Position numbers and translations under genes: made by a program. From Polynucleobacter sp. 31A-FELB (GTDB lineage: Bacteria > Pseudomonadota > Gammaproteobacteria > Burkholderiales > Burkholderiaceae), in the NCBI RefSeq assembly GCF_018882405.1, contig NZ_JACVOO010000013.1, positions 1 through 58,618 on the forward strand: a stretch of DNA of 58,618 nucleotides. The letters are read 5' to 3'. The notes under the pieces are model-generated. The model worked only from the letters and a program-made list of their open reading frames with translations, was not told the origin of the DNA and ran no database searches. Below, one piece after another: positions 1 through 10,514 of this stretch. Each line of letters starts with the position of its first letter. Within the stretch, counting starts at the first letter, position 1.

Positions 1-20
1 CAATTGTTTTAGACCGCATT

Positions 21-49
21 CATCGCTGGGGGATCTCCCACCAGCGATG
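21..49. repeat. Inverted repeat near the left edge
   Basis: The arms CATCGCTGG (21-29) and CCAGCGATG (41-49) are exact reverse complements, and the 11-base centre is itself nearly self-complementary. It could be a terminator-like hairpin or an insertion remnant. There is no T run after it. It lies just upstream of a truncated transporter gene, so it may mark the break. Confidence 0.5.
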
Positions 50-111
50 TTTGCAAAGTCATTTTGTAGTTCAACCACACCGCCCGATTTTCTGGCTCAG
101 AGCTGACCGGT

Positions 112-309
112 TTGTGGGAGGAGGTCATTCTTGCCATGGGCATTGGACTTTTTGCGCCTCCTTTTGGGGTGGGGTATTACGCTGCGTGTGCTGTTAGTAA
201 AGTGGATTCAAGCGTTGGTTTAAAGCCATTAATTCCATACATGATCACGCTAATTCTTGGTGTGATAGTGGTGGCGGCAGTGCCTTGGATTTCAACAGGA
301 TTTTTATAA
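112..309 (+). pseudogene. 3' remnant of a TRAP transporter large permease (DctM family)
   Basis: The 65 residues match the C-terminal end of DctM/SiaQM-type TRAP permeases: an AMGIGLFAPPFGVGYYAA segment followed by a final hydrophobic helix and a PWIST-like tail. A normal DctM has about 430 residues. Upstream of codon 112 the same frame has stops at 10-12 and 67-69, and neither other forward frame shows recognisable DctM sequence, so the rest of the gene is missing. The annotated first codon is a TTG with no clear ribosome site. I read this as a decayed gene. An intact uptake system may once have accompanied the oxygenase operon that follows. Confidence 0.7.
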
Positions 310-389
310 GTAATGAAATAACCTCCTTTCCCAGTCGTCATCTCGGGAAGGGGGGGTAGTTTTAAGGGTTTATTGTAATTTTAATCTTT

Positions 390-409
390 GTATACAGAAT
401 ACGGTATAC
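390..409. promoter_or_regulatory. Putative GntR-type operator, paired GTATAC
   Basis: Two palindromic GTATAC hexamers (390-395 and 404-409) lie 14 bp apart centre to centre, 38 bp upstream of the oxygenase start codon. FCD-subfamily GntR regulators often bind short GTATAC- or TNGTNNNACNA-like palindromes, and such a regulator is the last gene of this cluster. The assignment is inference. No second copy was seen before the regulator gene itself. Confidence 0.45.
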
Positions 410-446
410 TAAACATAATGGTAATTGATATTTTTAAGGGGCAAAA

Positions 447-1982
447 ATGAACGCAAAAGAGAATATTCCTCAAGAGGTAGCAAAAGAGAAGAAATTAACT
501 CCCTATGGAGGCTACTATACAAATAAAGAGCCTGGCCACGATCCAGAGCTAACGGAATGCGGTGCAGGTACGCCATTAGGTGAGTACATGCGTCGTTTCT
601 GGCACCCAGTTTGCATGTCACTTGAATTAACAGATACACCACGTTTTCTCAAAATTTTGGGCGAGGAGCTGGTCTGCTTCCGGGATGGTAGTGGTCGTAT
701 TGGCTTATTACATGCTCACTGCGTACACCGTGGAGCATCTCTTGAGTATGGAAAGATTGAAGAGAAGGGCATCTCTTGCTGCTATCACGGCATGGTATTT
801 GATGTAGATGGCACTTGCTTAAAAGTTCCATTCCCTAAAGGCGAGGAAGAGGAAGGTGAGCGCTATCGTTGTTCCGTGCGCCAGGGTGCCTATAAAGCAT
901 TTGAACGCAATGGTTTGGTGTTTGCGTACATGGGTCCCCCAAACGAAGAGCCTCCATTTCCTGAGTGGGAAGGTGACTTTACTGTGATGGAAACCGATGA
1001 GCTAGTTCCATTTAGCAATTTTCAGCATTGCAATTGGCTACAAGTGCAAGATAACGCAGCGGACAACTATCACACTATGGCATTGCATGCAAAGCGCCAG
1101 GTTACTGGCGAGCATTATCAAGGTACAACTTTTGATGAAGTTGGGGCGGCTGCAATGGAGATTCCCCCAGACATGCAATTCTTCCCCGTTAATAACGGGC
1201 GCACCTTAGCAGCAGCTGGTGCACGTCGCGCCGATGATGGGCACATGCATATTCGCATTCAGCAGCAAATTTTGCCAAATCTAAGCTTTCATGCGTACAC
1301 ATCGGAAGATGGTCTTAAGAAAAAATTATTTAGCCGTTTCCATATGATTCGTTGGACAGTGCCTGTTGATGATCAAAATAGCAAAATGATTGGCTGGCGT
1401 GTAATGGGTCCCGGTGTTGATACGCGAAATATCGGCGACAAGAGCCTGGTAGGCTACGAGACAATTGACTTCTTAGAAGGCCAAGTGGCTATGCGACGTC
1501 CAGAGCGTTTTGGTGAATATAAGTTGGAAGATTTGCCTCCTATCCCGACTGATCATCGTGCTCGTTCAAGCTATAAAGATTGCCAATATGCTCCGGGAGA
1601 TTACGAGGCGATCATTAGTCAGCGTCCAATCGCGATTCACGCTTTAGAGAACCCAACAAAGTTTGATGCTGGTTTATACATGTTCCGCAAGTTATTACGT
1701 GATGCCGTACGTGGCAGCAACCCAAATGCATCCCCAGAGAAGTTTGCTGAATGGGTGAAAGAGAGTGCTGGCGCTCCAAATGCGTATTGCTCTGGTAATG
1801 TATTCGATTTGCCTGTTGGCCGCACAACCGAGGAAGAGGTAACACTCCGTCGTTACTTGGCTAAGCAGGTAGTGGCAATAGTTACCGAAGCGGATAACCT
1901 TAAAGGCAAAGAACGTACCGAGTTTGTTAAGCAAAAAATGGAAGCACTGCAACAGGAAGTGCTTGCAAAGAGAAATTCATGA
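447..1982 (+). CDS. Rieske non-heme iron aromatic oxygenase, large subunit
   Basis: This is the terminal component of a two-part ring-hydroxylating or O-demethylating oxygenase. The Rieske [2Fe-2S] motif is visible as C92-x-H94 and C111-x2-H114. The mononuclear iron motif D202-x3-D206-x2-H209-x4-H214 (DNYHTMALH) follows. Length (511 residues) and layout suit the phthalate 4,5-dioxygenase/vanillate demethylase group rather than the alpha/beta naphthalene type, and no small subunit gene is present. The start is preceded by AAGGGG at 436-441. The reductase gene overlaps its stop by 4 bp, so the two are coupled. The substrate cannot be read from the sequence; an aromatic carboxylate or aryl ether is likely. 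Confidence 0.9.
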   Translation: MNAKENIPQEVAKEKKLTPYGGYYTNKEPGHDPELTECGAGTPLGEYMRRFWHPVCMSLELTDTPRFLKILGEELVCFRDGSGRIGLLHAHCVHRGASLEYGKIEEKGISCCYHGMVFDVDGTCLKVPFPKGEEEEGERYRCSVRQGAYKAFERNGLVFAYMGPPNEEPPFPEWEGDFTVMETDELVPFSNFQHCNWLQVQDNAADNYHTMALHAKRQVTGEHYQGTTFDEVGAAAMEIPPDMQFFPVNNGRTLAAAGARRADDGHMHIRIQQQILPNLSFHAYTSEDGLKKKLFSRFHMIRWTVPVDDQNSKMIGWRVMGPGVDTRNIGDKSLVGYETIDFLEGQVAMRRPERFGEYKLEDLPPIPTDHRARSSYKDCQYAPGDYEAIISQRPIAIHALENPTKFDAGLYMFRKLLRDAVRGSNPNASPEKFAEWVKESAGAPNAYCSGNVFDLPVGRTTEEEVTLRRYLAKQVVAIVTEADNLKGKERTEFVKQKMEALQQEVLAKRNS

Positions 1983-2968
1983 GTGCAACTCAGTCAGATA
2001 GCGGAAGCTCGGAGATGAGTGAACTTAATCTGCTGGTTAAAACAATTCACATGGAGGCTCAAGGCATTAACTCTTTTGAATTGGTTGATCCAGAAGGGGG
2101 AGATTTGCCTTCATTTGAGGCTGGTGCTCACGTTGACGTTCATTTGCCGGGCGGAATCGTTCGCTCTTACTCCCTTGCTGGCAATCCCATGGATAAAGCA
2201 AAATGGGTTCTTGGTGTTCTAAAAGAGCCTAAAAGTAAGGGGGGCTCCATAGCTATGCACGAAAAAGTGCGAGTGGGTGAGCAGCTAAAGCTAGGCGCTG
2301 TTCGAAATTTATTCTCTTTGGCAGCTGATGCAAAGCATAGTATTTTGATTGCAGGAGGGATTGGAATAACCCCGCTGAAATCCATGGCGCACAAGTTGGC
2401 ATCAGAGGGAAAATCTTTTGAGCTGCACTATTGCGCACGTAGCTTAAAAAATATTGCATTTGCGAGTGAATTGAAGGAAATCGTTCCTGAGGGTAGGCTG
2501 CACATACACCTTGATCAGGGTGAGCCTTCAAAAGGGCTGAACATCAAGGCGCTTCTAGAAAATCCGCAACCTGGAACACATTTGTATTTTTGTGGTCCTG
2601 GTGGTTTTATGAAGGCTTGCGAAGAGAGTTCATCCCATTGGTCTAAAGGAACGGTTCATAGTGAACACTTTAAGGCTCCAGAGCCAGTTCAGAGTTCGAT
2701 TCCTGATGGGTCATTTGAGGTGTACTTGGCTAAAAGCGGTGTAACTGTGCAAGTTCCTCCAGATCAAACAATTGTTCGAGCAATTGAGCTTACTGGTCGT
2801 CGTGTACCCACTTCATGTTTGTCAGGGTTGTGTGGTGCATGCAAGGTTGAGTATTCGGATGGCGAGGTAGATCACCGTGACTTCATATTGAGTGACGAGG
2901 AAAAGAAAACGTGCATAACAGTTTGCGTATCCCGCGCCAAGAGTAAGTCTTTGTCATTAGATTTGTAA
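1979..2968 (+). CDS. Oxygenase reductase, FMN/NAD domain plus C-terminal 2Fe-2S ferredoxin
   Basis: This passes electrons from NAD(P)H to the Rieske oxygenase. Domain order is that of phthalate dioxygenase reductase and VanB: flavin-binding barrel with R62-S-Y-S-L, nucleotide domain with GGIGIT at 126-131, a CGPGGFM segment near 205-211, and a plant-type ferredoxin at the C-terminus with C280-x4-C285-x2-C288 and C316. The start overlaps the oxygenase stop as ATGA. All expected cofactor residues are present and the length of 329 is normal for the family. Confidence 0.92.
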   Translation: MSATQSDSGSSEMSELNLLVKTIHMEAQGINSFELVDPEGGDLPSFEAGAHVDVHLPGGIVRSYSLAGNPMDKAKWVLGVLKEPKSKGGSIAMHEKVRVGEQLKLGAVRNLFSLAADAKHSILIAGGIGITPLKSMAHKLASEGKSFELHYCARSLKNIAFASELKEIVPEGRLHIHLDQGEPSKGLNIKALLENPQPGTHLYFCGPGGFMKACEESSSHWSKGTVHSEHFKAPEPVQSSIPDGSFEVYLAKSGVTVQVPPDQTIVRAIELTGRRVPTSCLSGLCGACKVEYSDGEVDHRDFILSDEEKKTCITVCVSRAKSKSLSLDL

Positions 2969-2992
2969 TAAAAAACATTAAAGGAGAGCGAA

Positions 2993-3817
2993 ATGCTAGA
3001 TAAAGTAAAGGCACCTGAGCAAAAGAAGTCTATTTATGACCCCATTCAGGAGGGGTTGATTTACCCAACAATTCCTGTATTTGAGGGTTTTGAGGCGGAA
3101 AGATTGCATCGTAAGCAGCGATTAGTAGCAGCTTGCCGTGCATTTGCATTGGAGAAATACGACTATGGTTTTGCAGGGCACTTAACAGTTCGGGATCCTG
3201 AGCGTCCAGAGTTGTATTGGACTAATCCTATGTGTATTCACTTCTCTCAGGTCAAAGTTTCTAATCTAATTTTGGTTGATCATAAAGGCATGGTAGTTGA
3301 AGGTGACTATGCTGTAAATCGCGCAGGATTTGTATTACATGCTGCTGTGCATGAAGCACATCCAGATATTATTTCCATGTGCCATGCTCACACCATTTAC
3401 GGTACAGCTTTTGCAGCGCTAGGTCGATCACTGGATCCAATCTCTCAAGATGCGGCAGCATTCTTTGAGGACCATATCGTTATTAAAGATGAGGCTGGCC
3501 AAGTTGCGGTTGAGGAGCGTGCGGGAGTAGCAGTTTGTGACTGGTTCAAAGGTGTAAAAGCAGCGATCCACCAGAACCACGGACTACTCACTGCAAGTCG
3601 TCATAGTATTGAAGCGGCAGCATTCTGGTTTATTGCTCTTGAACGTTGCTGCCAACAACAGCTAATGGTTGAAGCAACCGGTATTAAACCTGTTTTAGTG
3701 ACGCCTGAGCGTTCACGCTATAGCAGAGAGCACGTGGGTTCTGAATATATTGGTTGGTTGCATTTCCAGCCGATTTGGGATCATCTTGTTAAAACTCAAC
3801 CAGATATGTTGACTTAG
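2993..3817 (+). CDS. Class II aldolase/adducin family protein
   Basis: Zinc-dependent aldolase or decarboxylase fold, as in fuculose-phosphate aldolase relatives. Visible signs are GFAGHLTVRDPE (59-70), the metal-site segment C130-HAH-T and the later N195-H-G motif. At 274 residues it is a single-domain member. A strong AAAGGAGAG site precedes the ATG, 24 bp after the reductase stop, so it belongs to the same operon. In this setting it probably cleaves or decarboxylates a hydroxylated intermediate made downstream of the oxygenase. Family members with similar sequence act on quite different substrates, so a precise reaction is not claimed. Confidence 0.85.
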   Translation: MLDKVKAPEQKKSIYDPIQEGLIYPTIPVFEGFEAERLHRKQRLVAACRAFALEKYDYGFAGHLTVRDPERPELYWTNPMCIHFSQVKVSNLILVDHKGMVVEGDYAVNRAGFVLHAAVHEAHPDIISMCHAHTIYGTAFAALGRSLDPISQDAAAFFEDHIVIKDEAGQVAVEERAGVAVCDWFKGVKAAIHQNHGLLTASRHSIEAAAFWFIALERCCQQQLMVEATGIKPVLVTPERSRYSREHVGSEYIGWLHFQPIWDHLVKTQPDMLT

Positions 3818-3877
3818 TCAAGGTAAATGCTGGGGTTATGGTAGCCTAATCATGTTGATTATTTATAGGAGTTAGCT

Positions 3878-4555
3878 ATGGCCCTAGCAAAAATACCAAG
3901 TCGTACAAATTATGTTGATGAAGTGTATAAGACACTTCTTGGTGCGATCAGTGCTGGAAGTTTGGCCCCGGGCGAGAGAATTTTGCAAGAAGAGTTGGCT
4001 GAGCAGATGAATGTTTCTCGCTCACCAATACTTCAAGCATTGCAAATGTTAAAAAAAGACGGTCTTCTAGAAGAAGCTCCTGGAAGAGGTTTGGTTGTGA
4101 CCAAACTTGATGCTACGCACATTGGCCAAGTCTATCAAATTCGCGGCGCTCTTGATGCATTGGCTGCTCGCCTTGCTGCTTCTCGTAAGGCAAAGATTCC
4201 ACTTTCTCTTATTGAAAAAGGTCGCGCCACTGCAAATGGGTCTGATGTAAATGCCCTGATAGACGCAGATATAGACTTTCACAAAGCCATATATGAGGCA
4301 TCTGGCAATCCATATATCGCCCAAGCCGCGGTGATGCACTGGATTCATTTGCGTAGGGTAATGGGCGCAGTTTTACAACGAAAGAATTCGCGAGCCGGTA
4401 TTTGGGATGAGCACGCTGCCATTGCAAAGGCAATCCATGATGGTGATGCAGACCGTGCCGCGGCTTTATCAGAGCAGCATGCAGAAGCGGCCAGAGAGTC
4501 GCTTATTGCTAATCTTCAGAGCAGCAAGTTCCTTGAAGATCAAATGGAGGCATAG
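3878..4555 (+). CDS. GntR family regulator, FadR/FCD subfamily
   Basis: The N-terminal winged helix spans about residues 10-77, with the recognition segment around MNVSRSPILQALQML and the wing GRGLVV. A C-terminal FCD ligand domain follows, with candidate metal ligands D131, H135, H179 and H201, the arrangement used by FCD proteins that bind organic acids. Length of 225 is typical. It closes the catabolic cluster, 60 bp after the aldolase, and probably controls it through the GTATAC pair at 390-409. The small-molecule inducer is unknown. Confidence 0.9.
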   Translation: MALAKIPSRTNYVDEVYKTLLGAISAGSLAPGERILQEELAEQMNVSRSPILQALQMLKKDGLLEEAPGRGLVVTKLDATHIGQVYQIRGALDALAARLAASRKAKIPLSLIEKGRATANGSDVNALIDADIDFHKAIYEASGNPYIAQAAVMHWIHLRRVMGAVLQRKNSRAGIWDEHAAIAKAIHDGDADRAAALSEQHAEAARESLIANLQSSKFLEDQMEA

Positions 4556-4569
4556 TCTGGAAAAGATAA

Positions 4570-5184
4570 ATGGAACAATCATCAGATTCAATTACCTTTG
4601 AGCTCAGAACCCCATTCCATATTGCTGGATATCCAAGGGTGTGGGGATTGATCCTTGGCACTATTTGTGTTCTTTCAGGTTTATTTCTCTTATGCTCGGT
4701 ATCAACTGATTCTTTCTGGGGTGCAAAACTTTTAAGTGAGCCACTTGTAGCAGGATTGATTGCTGTGCTTTTTGGAACTTTTCTTATTGCAAGATCTGCA
4801 GTTAGTGACTTATTGAGTATTTACGACGCCACATTTAGTAAGAATGGGGTAAAAATATCTTGGAGTACCGTGCCAAATATCTTCTCCCGAAGAATGGCTG
4901 GGGAAAAGATGTTCTATTGGGGTGATCTTAATTCGTTAACTTGGATAGATACCGAAACCTATCCAAGTGTTTGCCAACAAATAAAAATTCAATTTAAGGA
5001 AAATTTAGGTTTACGTAAAAGAGACCTAAAAATTGAGATTAGTAGCAATAGAAATTATGAGCGCTGCGAATTGCTTGCGACGATATTGCCGGAATATGTG
5101 ACACTCCCACATTGGCTTAGACAGGCCAAGCAATCAAAGTCTTGTGCAAATACTCAGGTTATCGATATCCCTATGCATCCATAG
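4570..5184 (+). CDS. Hypothetical protein with two N-terminal membrane helices
   Basis: I do not recognise the family. Residues about 24-43 and 55-78 are strongly hydrophobic and should span the membrane, leaving a mostly polar domain of about 125 residues toward the C-terminus. That domain contains several aromatic positions and three cysteines. It begins 15 bp after the GntR gene with only a weak GGAAAAG site. No motif ties it to the catabolic operon. The layout resembles small membrane proteins with a PH-like cytoplasmic domain, but that is a guess. Confidence 0.7.
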   Translation: MEQSSDSITFELRTPFHIAGYPRVWGLILGTICVLSGLFLLCSVSTDSFWGAKLLSEPLVAGLIAVLFGTFLIARSAVSDLLSIYDATFSKNGVKISWSTVPNIFSRRMAGEKMFYWGDLNSLTWIDTETYPSVCQQIKIQFKENLGLRKRDLKIEISSNRNYERCELLATILPEYVTLPHWLRQAKQSKSCANTQVIDIPMHP

Positions 5185-5235
5185 ATTTATTTGATTTCTA
5201 TGTGAATGAAATGTTTTTTAGTTATATTAATTTAA

Positions 5236-6261
<1,026 letters not shown>

Positions 6262-6335
6262 TTACTAACGTTCTTATAGAGTTTTTGATAACTTTCAATT
6301 ACGATTAAGTTATCTCCATAAGTATGATGACTATT

Positions 6336-6368
6336 GAAGCCCTGTGAAATTTTGCAGGGCTTCTTTTT
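6336..6368 (+). terminator. Rho-independent terminator after ilvC
   Basis: The stem GAAGCCCTG / CAGGGCTTC (6336-6344 and 6355-6363) is followed by a T-rich run. Confidence 0.8.
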
Positions 6369-6416
6369 CCATGCGGTAAATCTGACATATATGTTTAATG
6401 AAGGAAAAGCACTATT

Positions 6417-9221
6417 GTGAACAGAGTTAAATCTTCAAAAAACACGGAGCTTCCTTTAATTGATGACATACGCCTATTGGGAAAAATATTAGGCGATATT
6501 GTTCGGGAGCAAGAAGGCGATGCTGTTTATGGGCTGGTAGAGCAAGTCCGCAAACTTTCCGTTTCCTTTCACCGCGACGCCAATCAAAAGGCGAATCAAG
6601 AGTTAACCAAGCTGCTCAAAGGATTGAGTAGTGAGAGTGCCATGAAGGTGCTTAGAGCCTTTACTTACTTTAGTCATTTAGCTAACTTAGCTGAAGATAG
6701 GCATCACATTCGCCGCCGCGTAGCTTATGAGCGAATTGGGAGCTATCAGGATGGCAGTATTCCTGTAGCCATGAAAAAGCTTCATGCTGCTGGCGTAACT
6801 AGCAAAATGATCTCTAAGACATTGGAAGAGAGCTTAATTTCGCCGGTGCTGACAGCCCACCCAACCGAAGTGCAAAGAACGAGTATTTTGGAAGCGGAGC
6901 GAGATATCGCTAACTTGCTGACTGCACGTGATCAGATCAAAGAATCATCTAAGGCCAATAACCCCGAGAAGGATGCCTTACTCAATAAAGAGCTCAAAGC
7001 CAATGAGGAGCAAATCCGTGCTCGTGTGCTGCAACTTTGGCATACCCGTTTATTGCGGTTTACCAAGCTTACCGTTGCTGATGAGATTGAGAATGCACTG
7101 ACGTATTACGAAACCACTTTCTTGAGAGAGATTCCAAAGATCTATGCCCAATTAGAAGACTCTCTTGCGGGCAATTCCGTAGCTAGCTTCCTGAAGATGG
7201 GGCAGTGGATCGGTGGAGACCGAGATGGTAATCCTAATGTCAGCGCTAAAACTTTGGAATACGCCGTATCTAGACAGGCTGAAATGGTATTGCGCCACTA
7301 CCTAACTGAAGTGCATCATTTGGGAAGAGAGTTATCAGTCTCCGCCTTGCTCTTGAAGTTCCCTAAAAAGATGCAGGAGCTTGCCGCCGCCTCACCTGAT
7401 ACCAATGAGCATCGTCAGGACGAGCCTTATCGCAGAGCGCTTACGGGCATCTATTCCAGGTTGGCGGCTGTTTTAAAAGCACTAACTGGTGCGGATGCTG
7501 CTCGCCATGCCGTAGCACCTCAAAATCCCTATGCTACTGCGCAAGAATTTCTATCTGACCTCAAGACAATAGAGGCTTCATTAGCTTCTCAGGGTGCCAA
7601 AGCTTTATCTGATCGTCGTCTGCGTGGCTTGATTAGGACGGTAGAGGTCTTTGGCTTTCATCTGGCTACTGTGGATTTGCGTCAAAGCTCGGATATGCAT
7701 GAAGCTGTACTTGCTCAGCTACTTAATGTCGCTTCCATTCAAGCCGATTACTCGAGTCTTTCTGAAGGGCAAAAGCGTGAGCTCTTGCTGGGGCTATTAA
7801 AAGATCCAAGACCGCTGCGTGTAGTGGGGCATATCTATTCAGATTTTGCGGTTTCTGAAATTGCTATCTTTGAGATGGCTAAGAAAATGCGCCAGCTCTT
7901 TGGCAGTGAAACTATTCGCCATTACATCATTAGCCATACCGAAACTGTCAGTGACTTATTGGAAGTCTTATTGCTTCAAAAAGAAGTGGGTTTAATGCAT
8001 GAGACGTTGGGTAAAAAAGCTTCAGCAGATCTGATCGTAGTTCCTTTATTTGAGACGATTGAAGATTTACGCAATGCAGCCCCCATCATGGAAGAGTTTT
8101 ATGCATTGCCAGGTATTCTGGATTTAGTGAAGCGATCTGGTGCGGAGCAGGACATCATGTTGGGTTACTCCGATTCCAATAAGGACGGGGGCATTGTTAC
8201 CAGCAATTGGGAGTTGTATTGCGCCGAGCTCGCTTTAGTTAAGGTATTTGAGCCTCTGGAAGATAAGCATGGAGTGAAATTACGACTATTTCATGGCAGG
8301 GGCGGTACAGTAGGTCGTGGAGGCGGTCCAAGCTATGAGGCGATCCTGGCGCAACCTCCGGGAACGGTGCGTGGGCAAATTCGTTTAACAGAGCAGGGTG
8401 AGGTGATTGGATCTAAATATGCCAATCCTGAGATTGGCAGGCGTAATCTTGAGACCTTGGTTGCTGCAACTTTAGAAGCCACTTTATTAAAGCCCACTAA
8501 ACAAGCTAGCAAGGCTTTCTTAGATGCAGCTGCTCAAATCTCGCAATCGAGCATGGACGCATATCGTGGTCTTGTGTATGAGACCCCAGGATTTGCAGAG
8601 TATTTCTTTGATGCGACACCTATCCGGGAGATAGCTAAGCTCAATATTGGTTCACGTCCAGCTAGTCGCAAAGCCAGTCAAAAGATTGAAGATCTACGAG
8701 CTATTCCATGGGGTTTTAGTTGGGGTCAGTGTCGCTTAACGCTTCCAGGTTGGTATGGCTTTGGCTCTGCAGTGCAGGCGTTTTTAAATCAAGGAAAAGC
8801 TTCGGATAAAAAGGCTGCTTTAACTCTTTTGCAAAAAATGTACAAAGAGTGGCCCTTCTTTAGAACTTTATTGTCCAATATGGACATGGCTTTAGCTAAG
8901 AGTGATCTAGCGCTGGCATCGCGTTATAGCGAGCTTGTGCCTGATGTGAAATTACGTAAGAAGATCTTTGGCGCTATCGAGACTGAGTGGAATAAAACAG
9001 TTGATGCTTTGAATTTGGTAACTGGCGAGAAGGTTCGTTTGGCTAAGAATCCAGCTTTAGCTAGATCTATTAGAAATCGCTTCCCTTATATTGATCCACT
9101 TCATCATCTGCAAGTTGAGCTGGTTCGTCGTTATCGTGCAGGCAAGCATGATGAACGAGTGCAGAGGGGTATTCATATAGCGATTAACGGTATTGCAGCA
9201 GGATTAAGGAATACGGGCTAG
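6417..9221 (+). CDS. ppc: Phosphoenolpyruvate carboxylase
   Basis: Anaplerotic enzyme making oxaloacetate from PEP and bicarbonate in the cytoplasm. The catalytic His is H148 in [11 protein letters not shown]. Other conserved blocks are [33 protein letters not shown] (near residue 625), LTEQGEVI and [16 protein letters not shown]. The protein ends in NTG, the usual C-terminus that reaches the active site region. Length 934 is normal. Translation starts at GTG 6417, supported by AAGGA at 6401-6405; no upstream ATG in frame fits better. It is an independent unit, separated from ilvC by a terminator. Confidence 0.97.
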   Translation: MNRVKSSKNTELPLIDDIRLLGKILGDIVREQEGDAVYGLVEQVRKLSVSFHRDANQKANQELTKLLKGLSSESAMKVLRAFTYFSHLANLAEDRHHIRRRVAYERIGSYQDGSIPVAMKKLHAAGVTSKMISKTLEESLISPVLTAHPTEVQRTSILEAERDIANLLTARDQIKESSKANNPEKDALLNKELKANEEQIRARVLQLWHTRLLRFTKLTVADEIENALTYYETTFLREIPKIYAQLEDSLAGNSVASFLKMGQWIGGDRDGNPNVSAKTLEYAVSRQAEMVLRHYLTEVHHLGRELSVSALLLKFPKKMQELAAASPDTNEHRQDEPYRRALTGIYSRLAAVLKALTGADAARHAVAPQNPYATAQEFLSDLKTIEASLASQGAKALSDRRLRGLIRTVEVFGFHLATVDLRQSSDMHEAVLAQLLNVASIQADYSSLSEGQKRELLLGLLKDPRPLRVVGHIYSDFAVSEIAIFEMAKKMRQLFGSETIRHYIISHTETVSDLLEVLLLQKEVGLMHETLGKKASADLIVVPLFETIEDLRNAAPIMEEFYALPGILDLVKRSGAEQDIMLGYSDSNKDGGIVTSNWELYCAELALVKVFEPLEDKHGVKLRLFHGRGGTVGRGGGPSYEAILAQPPGTVRGQIRLTEQGEVIGSKYANPEIGRRNLETLVAATLEATLLKPTKQASKAFLDAAAQISQSSMDAYRGLVYETPGFAEYFFDATPIREIAKLNIGSRPASRKASQKIEDLRAIPWGFSWGQCRLTLPGWYGFGSAVQAFLNQGKASDKKAALTLLQKMYKEWPFFRTLLSNMDMALAKSDLALASRYSELVPDVKLRKKIFGAIETEWNKTVDALNLVTGEKVRLAKNPALARSIRNRFPYIDPLHHLQVELVRRYRAGKHDERVQRGIHIAINGIAAGLRNTG

Positions 9222-9439
9222 GCATTTATTGTGGTGGTCGACTTCGCTGTGGCCCGGCTTGGCTCTTGAATGAGTCAGTACGGCTACGGCGTGTAAGGTG
9301 CTAGAAGCCATGAGCTGTTACCTCAATTAATATGCGGCTATTCGTTACGTAGATGAGTTTTGATTATTAAGAGCTTGATTGATAGCCTTGGCTATTATGA
9401 GAATCCCCATGCCCATTTAATGATGTTTAAGTAAGGTTT

Positions 9440-9814
9440 ATGCAGTTCAAACTATCCCCTAAAAGCCCCAATCAAATTATTGAAATTGAACGTTGGGTTC
9501 GTTTAGATGGCTCTGTGACTATTACCAAAAAGTGGCGCACTGGTTATTTGGTGCTAGCGAATGAGCCTGTATTTTCAGAGCACTACTCTCCGCGGGTTGG
9601 AATTGATGTGAATATTGAGCTTGAGCCAATAAGACATGCTTTTAAAGGCTGCACGACCTTTTATGAATACCGTCATGTTAGTTTGGGGGAGCAAGAATTG
9701 ATTGAGAAGACCTACTCTGACTCAATGGGTGAAGGTCTTGAACGGTTAGGTTGGAAGAACACAAAATTCCAATGCTGGTTCTATGGCGACCTCAAGATTG
9801 AGGGGTTGGGATGA
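9440..9814 (+). CDS. Hypothetical protein, 124 residues
   Basis: Not recognised. It is a soluble, mixed-composition protein with no signal peptide or membrane segment. The N-terminal part is rich in hydrophobic/charged alternation typical of beta strands. The ATG follows TAAGGTTT, a weak ribosome site. The 218 bp between ppc and this gene contain no RNA gene or repeat that I can see. The gene lies just outside or at the left edge of the accessory island. A 24-codon frame starting at 9811 overlaps its stop but is too short to call. Confidence 0.55.
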   Translation: MQFKLSPKSPNQIIEIERWVRLDGSVTITKKWRTGYLVLANEPVFSEHYSPRVGIDVNIELEPIRHAFKGCTTFYEYRHVSLGEQELIEKTYSDSMGEGLERLGWKNTKFQCWFYGDLKIEGLG

Positions 9815-9913
9815 AACATCTAGAACGCAACACTTTTTTCCAAAATCGAATGGGCGGTAAGTCGGCGGCTGAAATACTTCCGTAAATGCACTTACATCCT
9901 GCGGGCAATAAAA

Positions 9914-9946
9914 AAGGCTTCAAAAGCGATTCGCTTTGGAAGCCTT
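9914..9946 (-). terminator. Terminator closing the reverse-strand DUF6641 operon
   Basis: The 16-base arms (9914-9929 and 9931-9946) pair with one mismatch. Read on the reverse strand the hairpin is followed by TTTTTTATTG, so it ends transcription coming from the right. It lies 28 bp past the stop of the frameshifted gene at 9975. Confidence 0.8.
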
Positions 9947-9974
9947 AGTAATGCTATTGGGTCGGGCGAGATTT

Positions 9975-10294
9975 TCAGCTCGAATATAAAACTGCTTTAC
10001 TTCCATCTTTAATCCTCACCACAATAGCGCCAGCTTTCTTCTTGTTTAATGCCGCTGCTAGAGCGTTGTTAAAGTTGCCGTAAGTGCCCGCAACCACCCA
10101 AGCGAAAGTATCGGTAACTAGATTTGAGTTGGTGAATGAGTTTTAACTAATTCCGATTGCCCACTCTTAATTTTCTGCCTAGCTCGCTCAGCTTTTACTG
10201 CCTCTTGGTCGCGCTTGACGCGATCCTTCATTGATTTAAGTCTTGCTTGCTCTGGGCTTAAGGGCTTAATTGGGGCTATTTCATTAAATCGCAT
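9975..10294 (-). pseudogene. Frameshifted small gene of unknown function (about 106 residues if restored)
   Basis: From the ATG at 10294 a basic, helix-rich frame runs 58 codons to a TAG at 10118-10120. Just before this, at the four-base A run 10144-10141 on the reverse strand, moving to the -1 frame continues in a well-behaved coding frame, which reads VTDTFAWVVAGTYGNFNNAL and ends in a Ser-Ser-stop at 9975. That second half has no start codon of its own and is bounded upstream by TAA. One lost A in the run would explain both halves as one protein of about 106 residues. Sequencing error or programmed frameshifting are the alternatives. Confidence 0.6.
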
Positions 10295-10296
10295 GG

Positions 10297-10443
10297 TTAA
10301 CCAATCTGTAGCGGTTGATGCGGCACGTTGCTAGAACCAAAAATTGCCTTAAATAGTGCATATGCATGAGCTTGATTTTGAGCATAGAGAATCGTTTCTA
10401 TCCACATTCCCGCTGCATTGACGGTTGCCTTATATCTTTTCAT
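10297..10443 (-). CDS. Small protein, 48 residues, unknown
   Basis: Starts at ATG 10443 (MKRYKATVNAAGMW) and stops at 10297, two bases before the next start codon at 10294, so the two are probably translationally coupled. Composition is balanced, with an aromatic and alanine-rich middle, and looks coding. It lies between the DUF6641-like gene and the frameshifted gene on the same strand and ahead of their common terminator. No family is recognised. Confidence 0.55.
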   Translation of the reverse strand: MKRYKATVNAAGMWIETILYAQNQAHAYALFKAIFGSSNVPHQPLQIG

Positions 10444-10514
10444 ATAGATATTTAGCTTTTCTTATCTAGCTTTTGCAAATCAAGCGTTACTTTAAGTAAC
10501 GCTTGTATAGCTAT

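Noticed and set aside
9222..9439. Searched for an intact tRNA-Ile2 as left end of the island
   Set aside because: No CATAATCC context, T arm or CCA end is present after ppc, so the left boundary is not defined by a tRNA here.
9811..9885. 24-codon frame overlapping the stop of the gene at 9440
   Set aside because: Too short and without family or conservation evidence.
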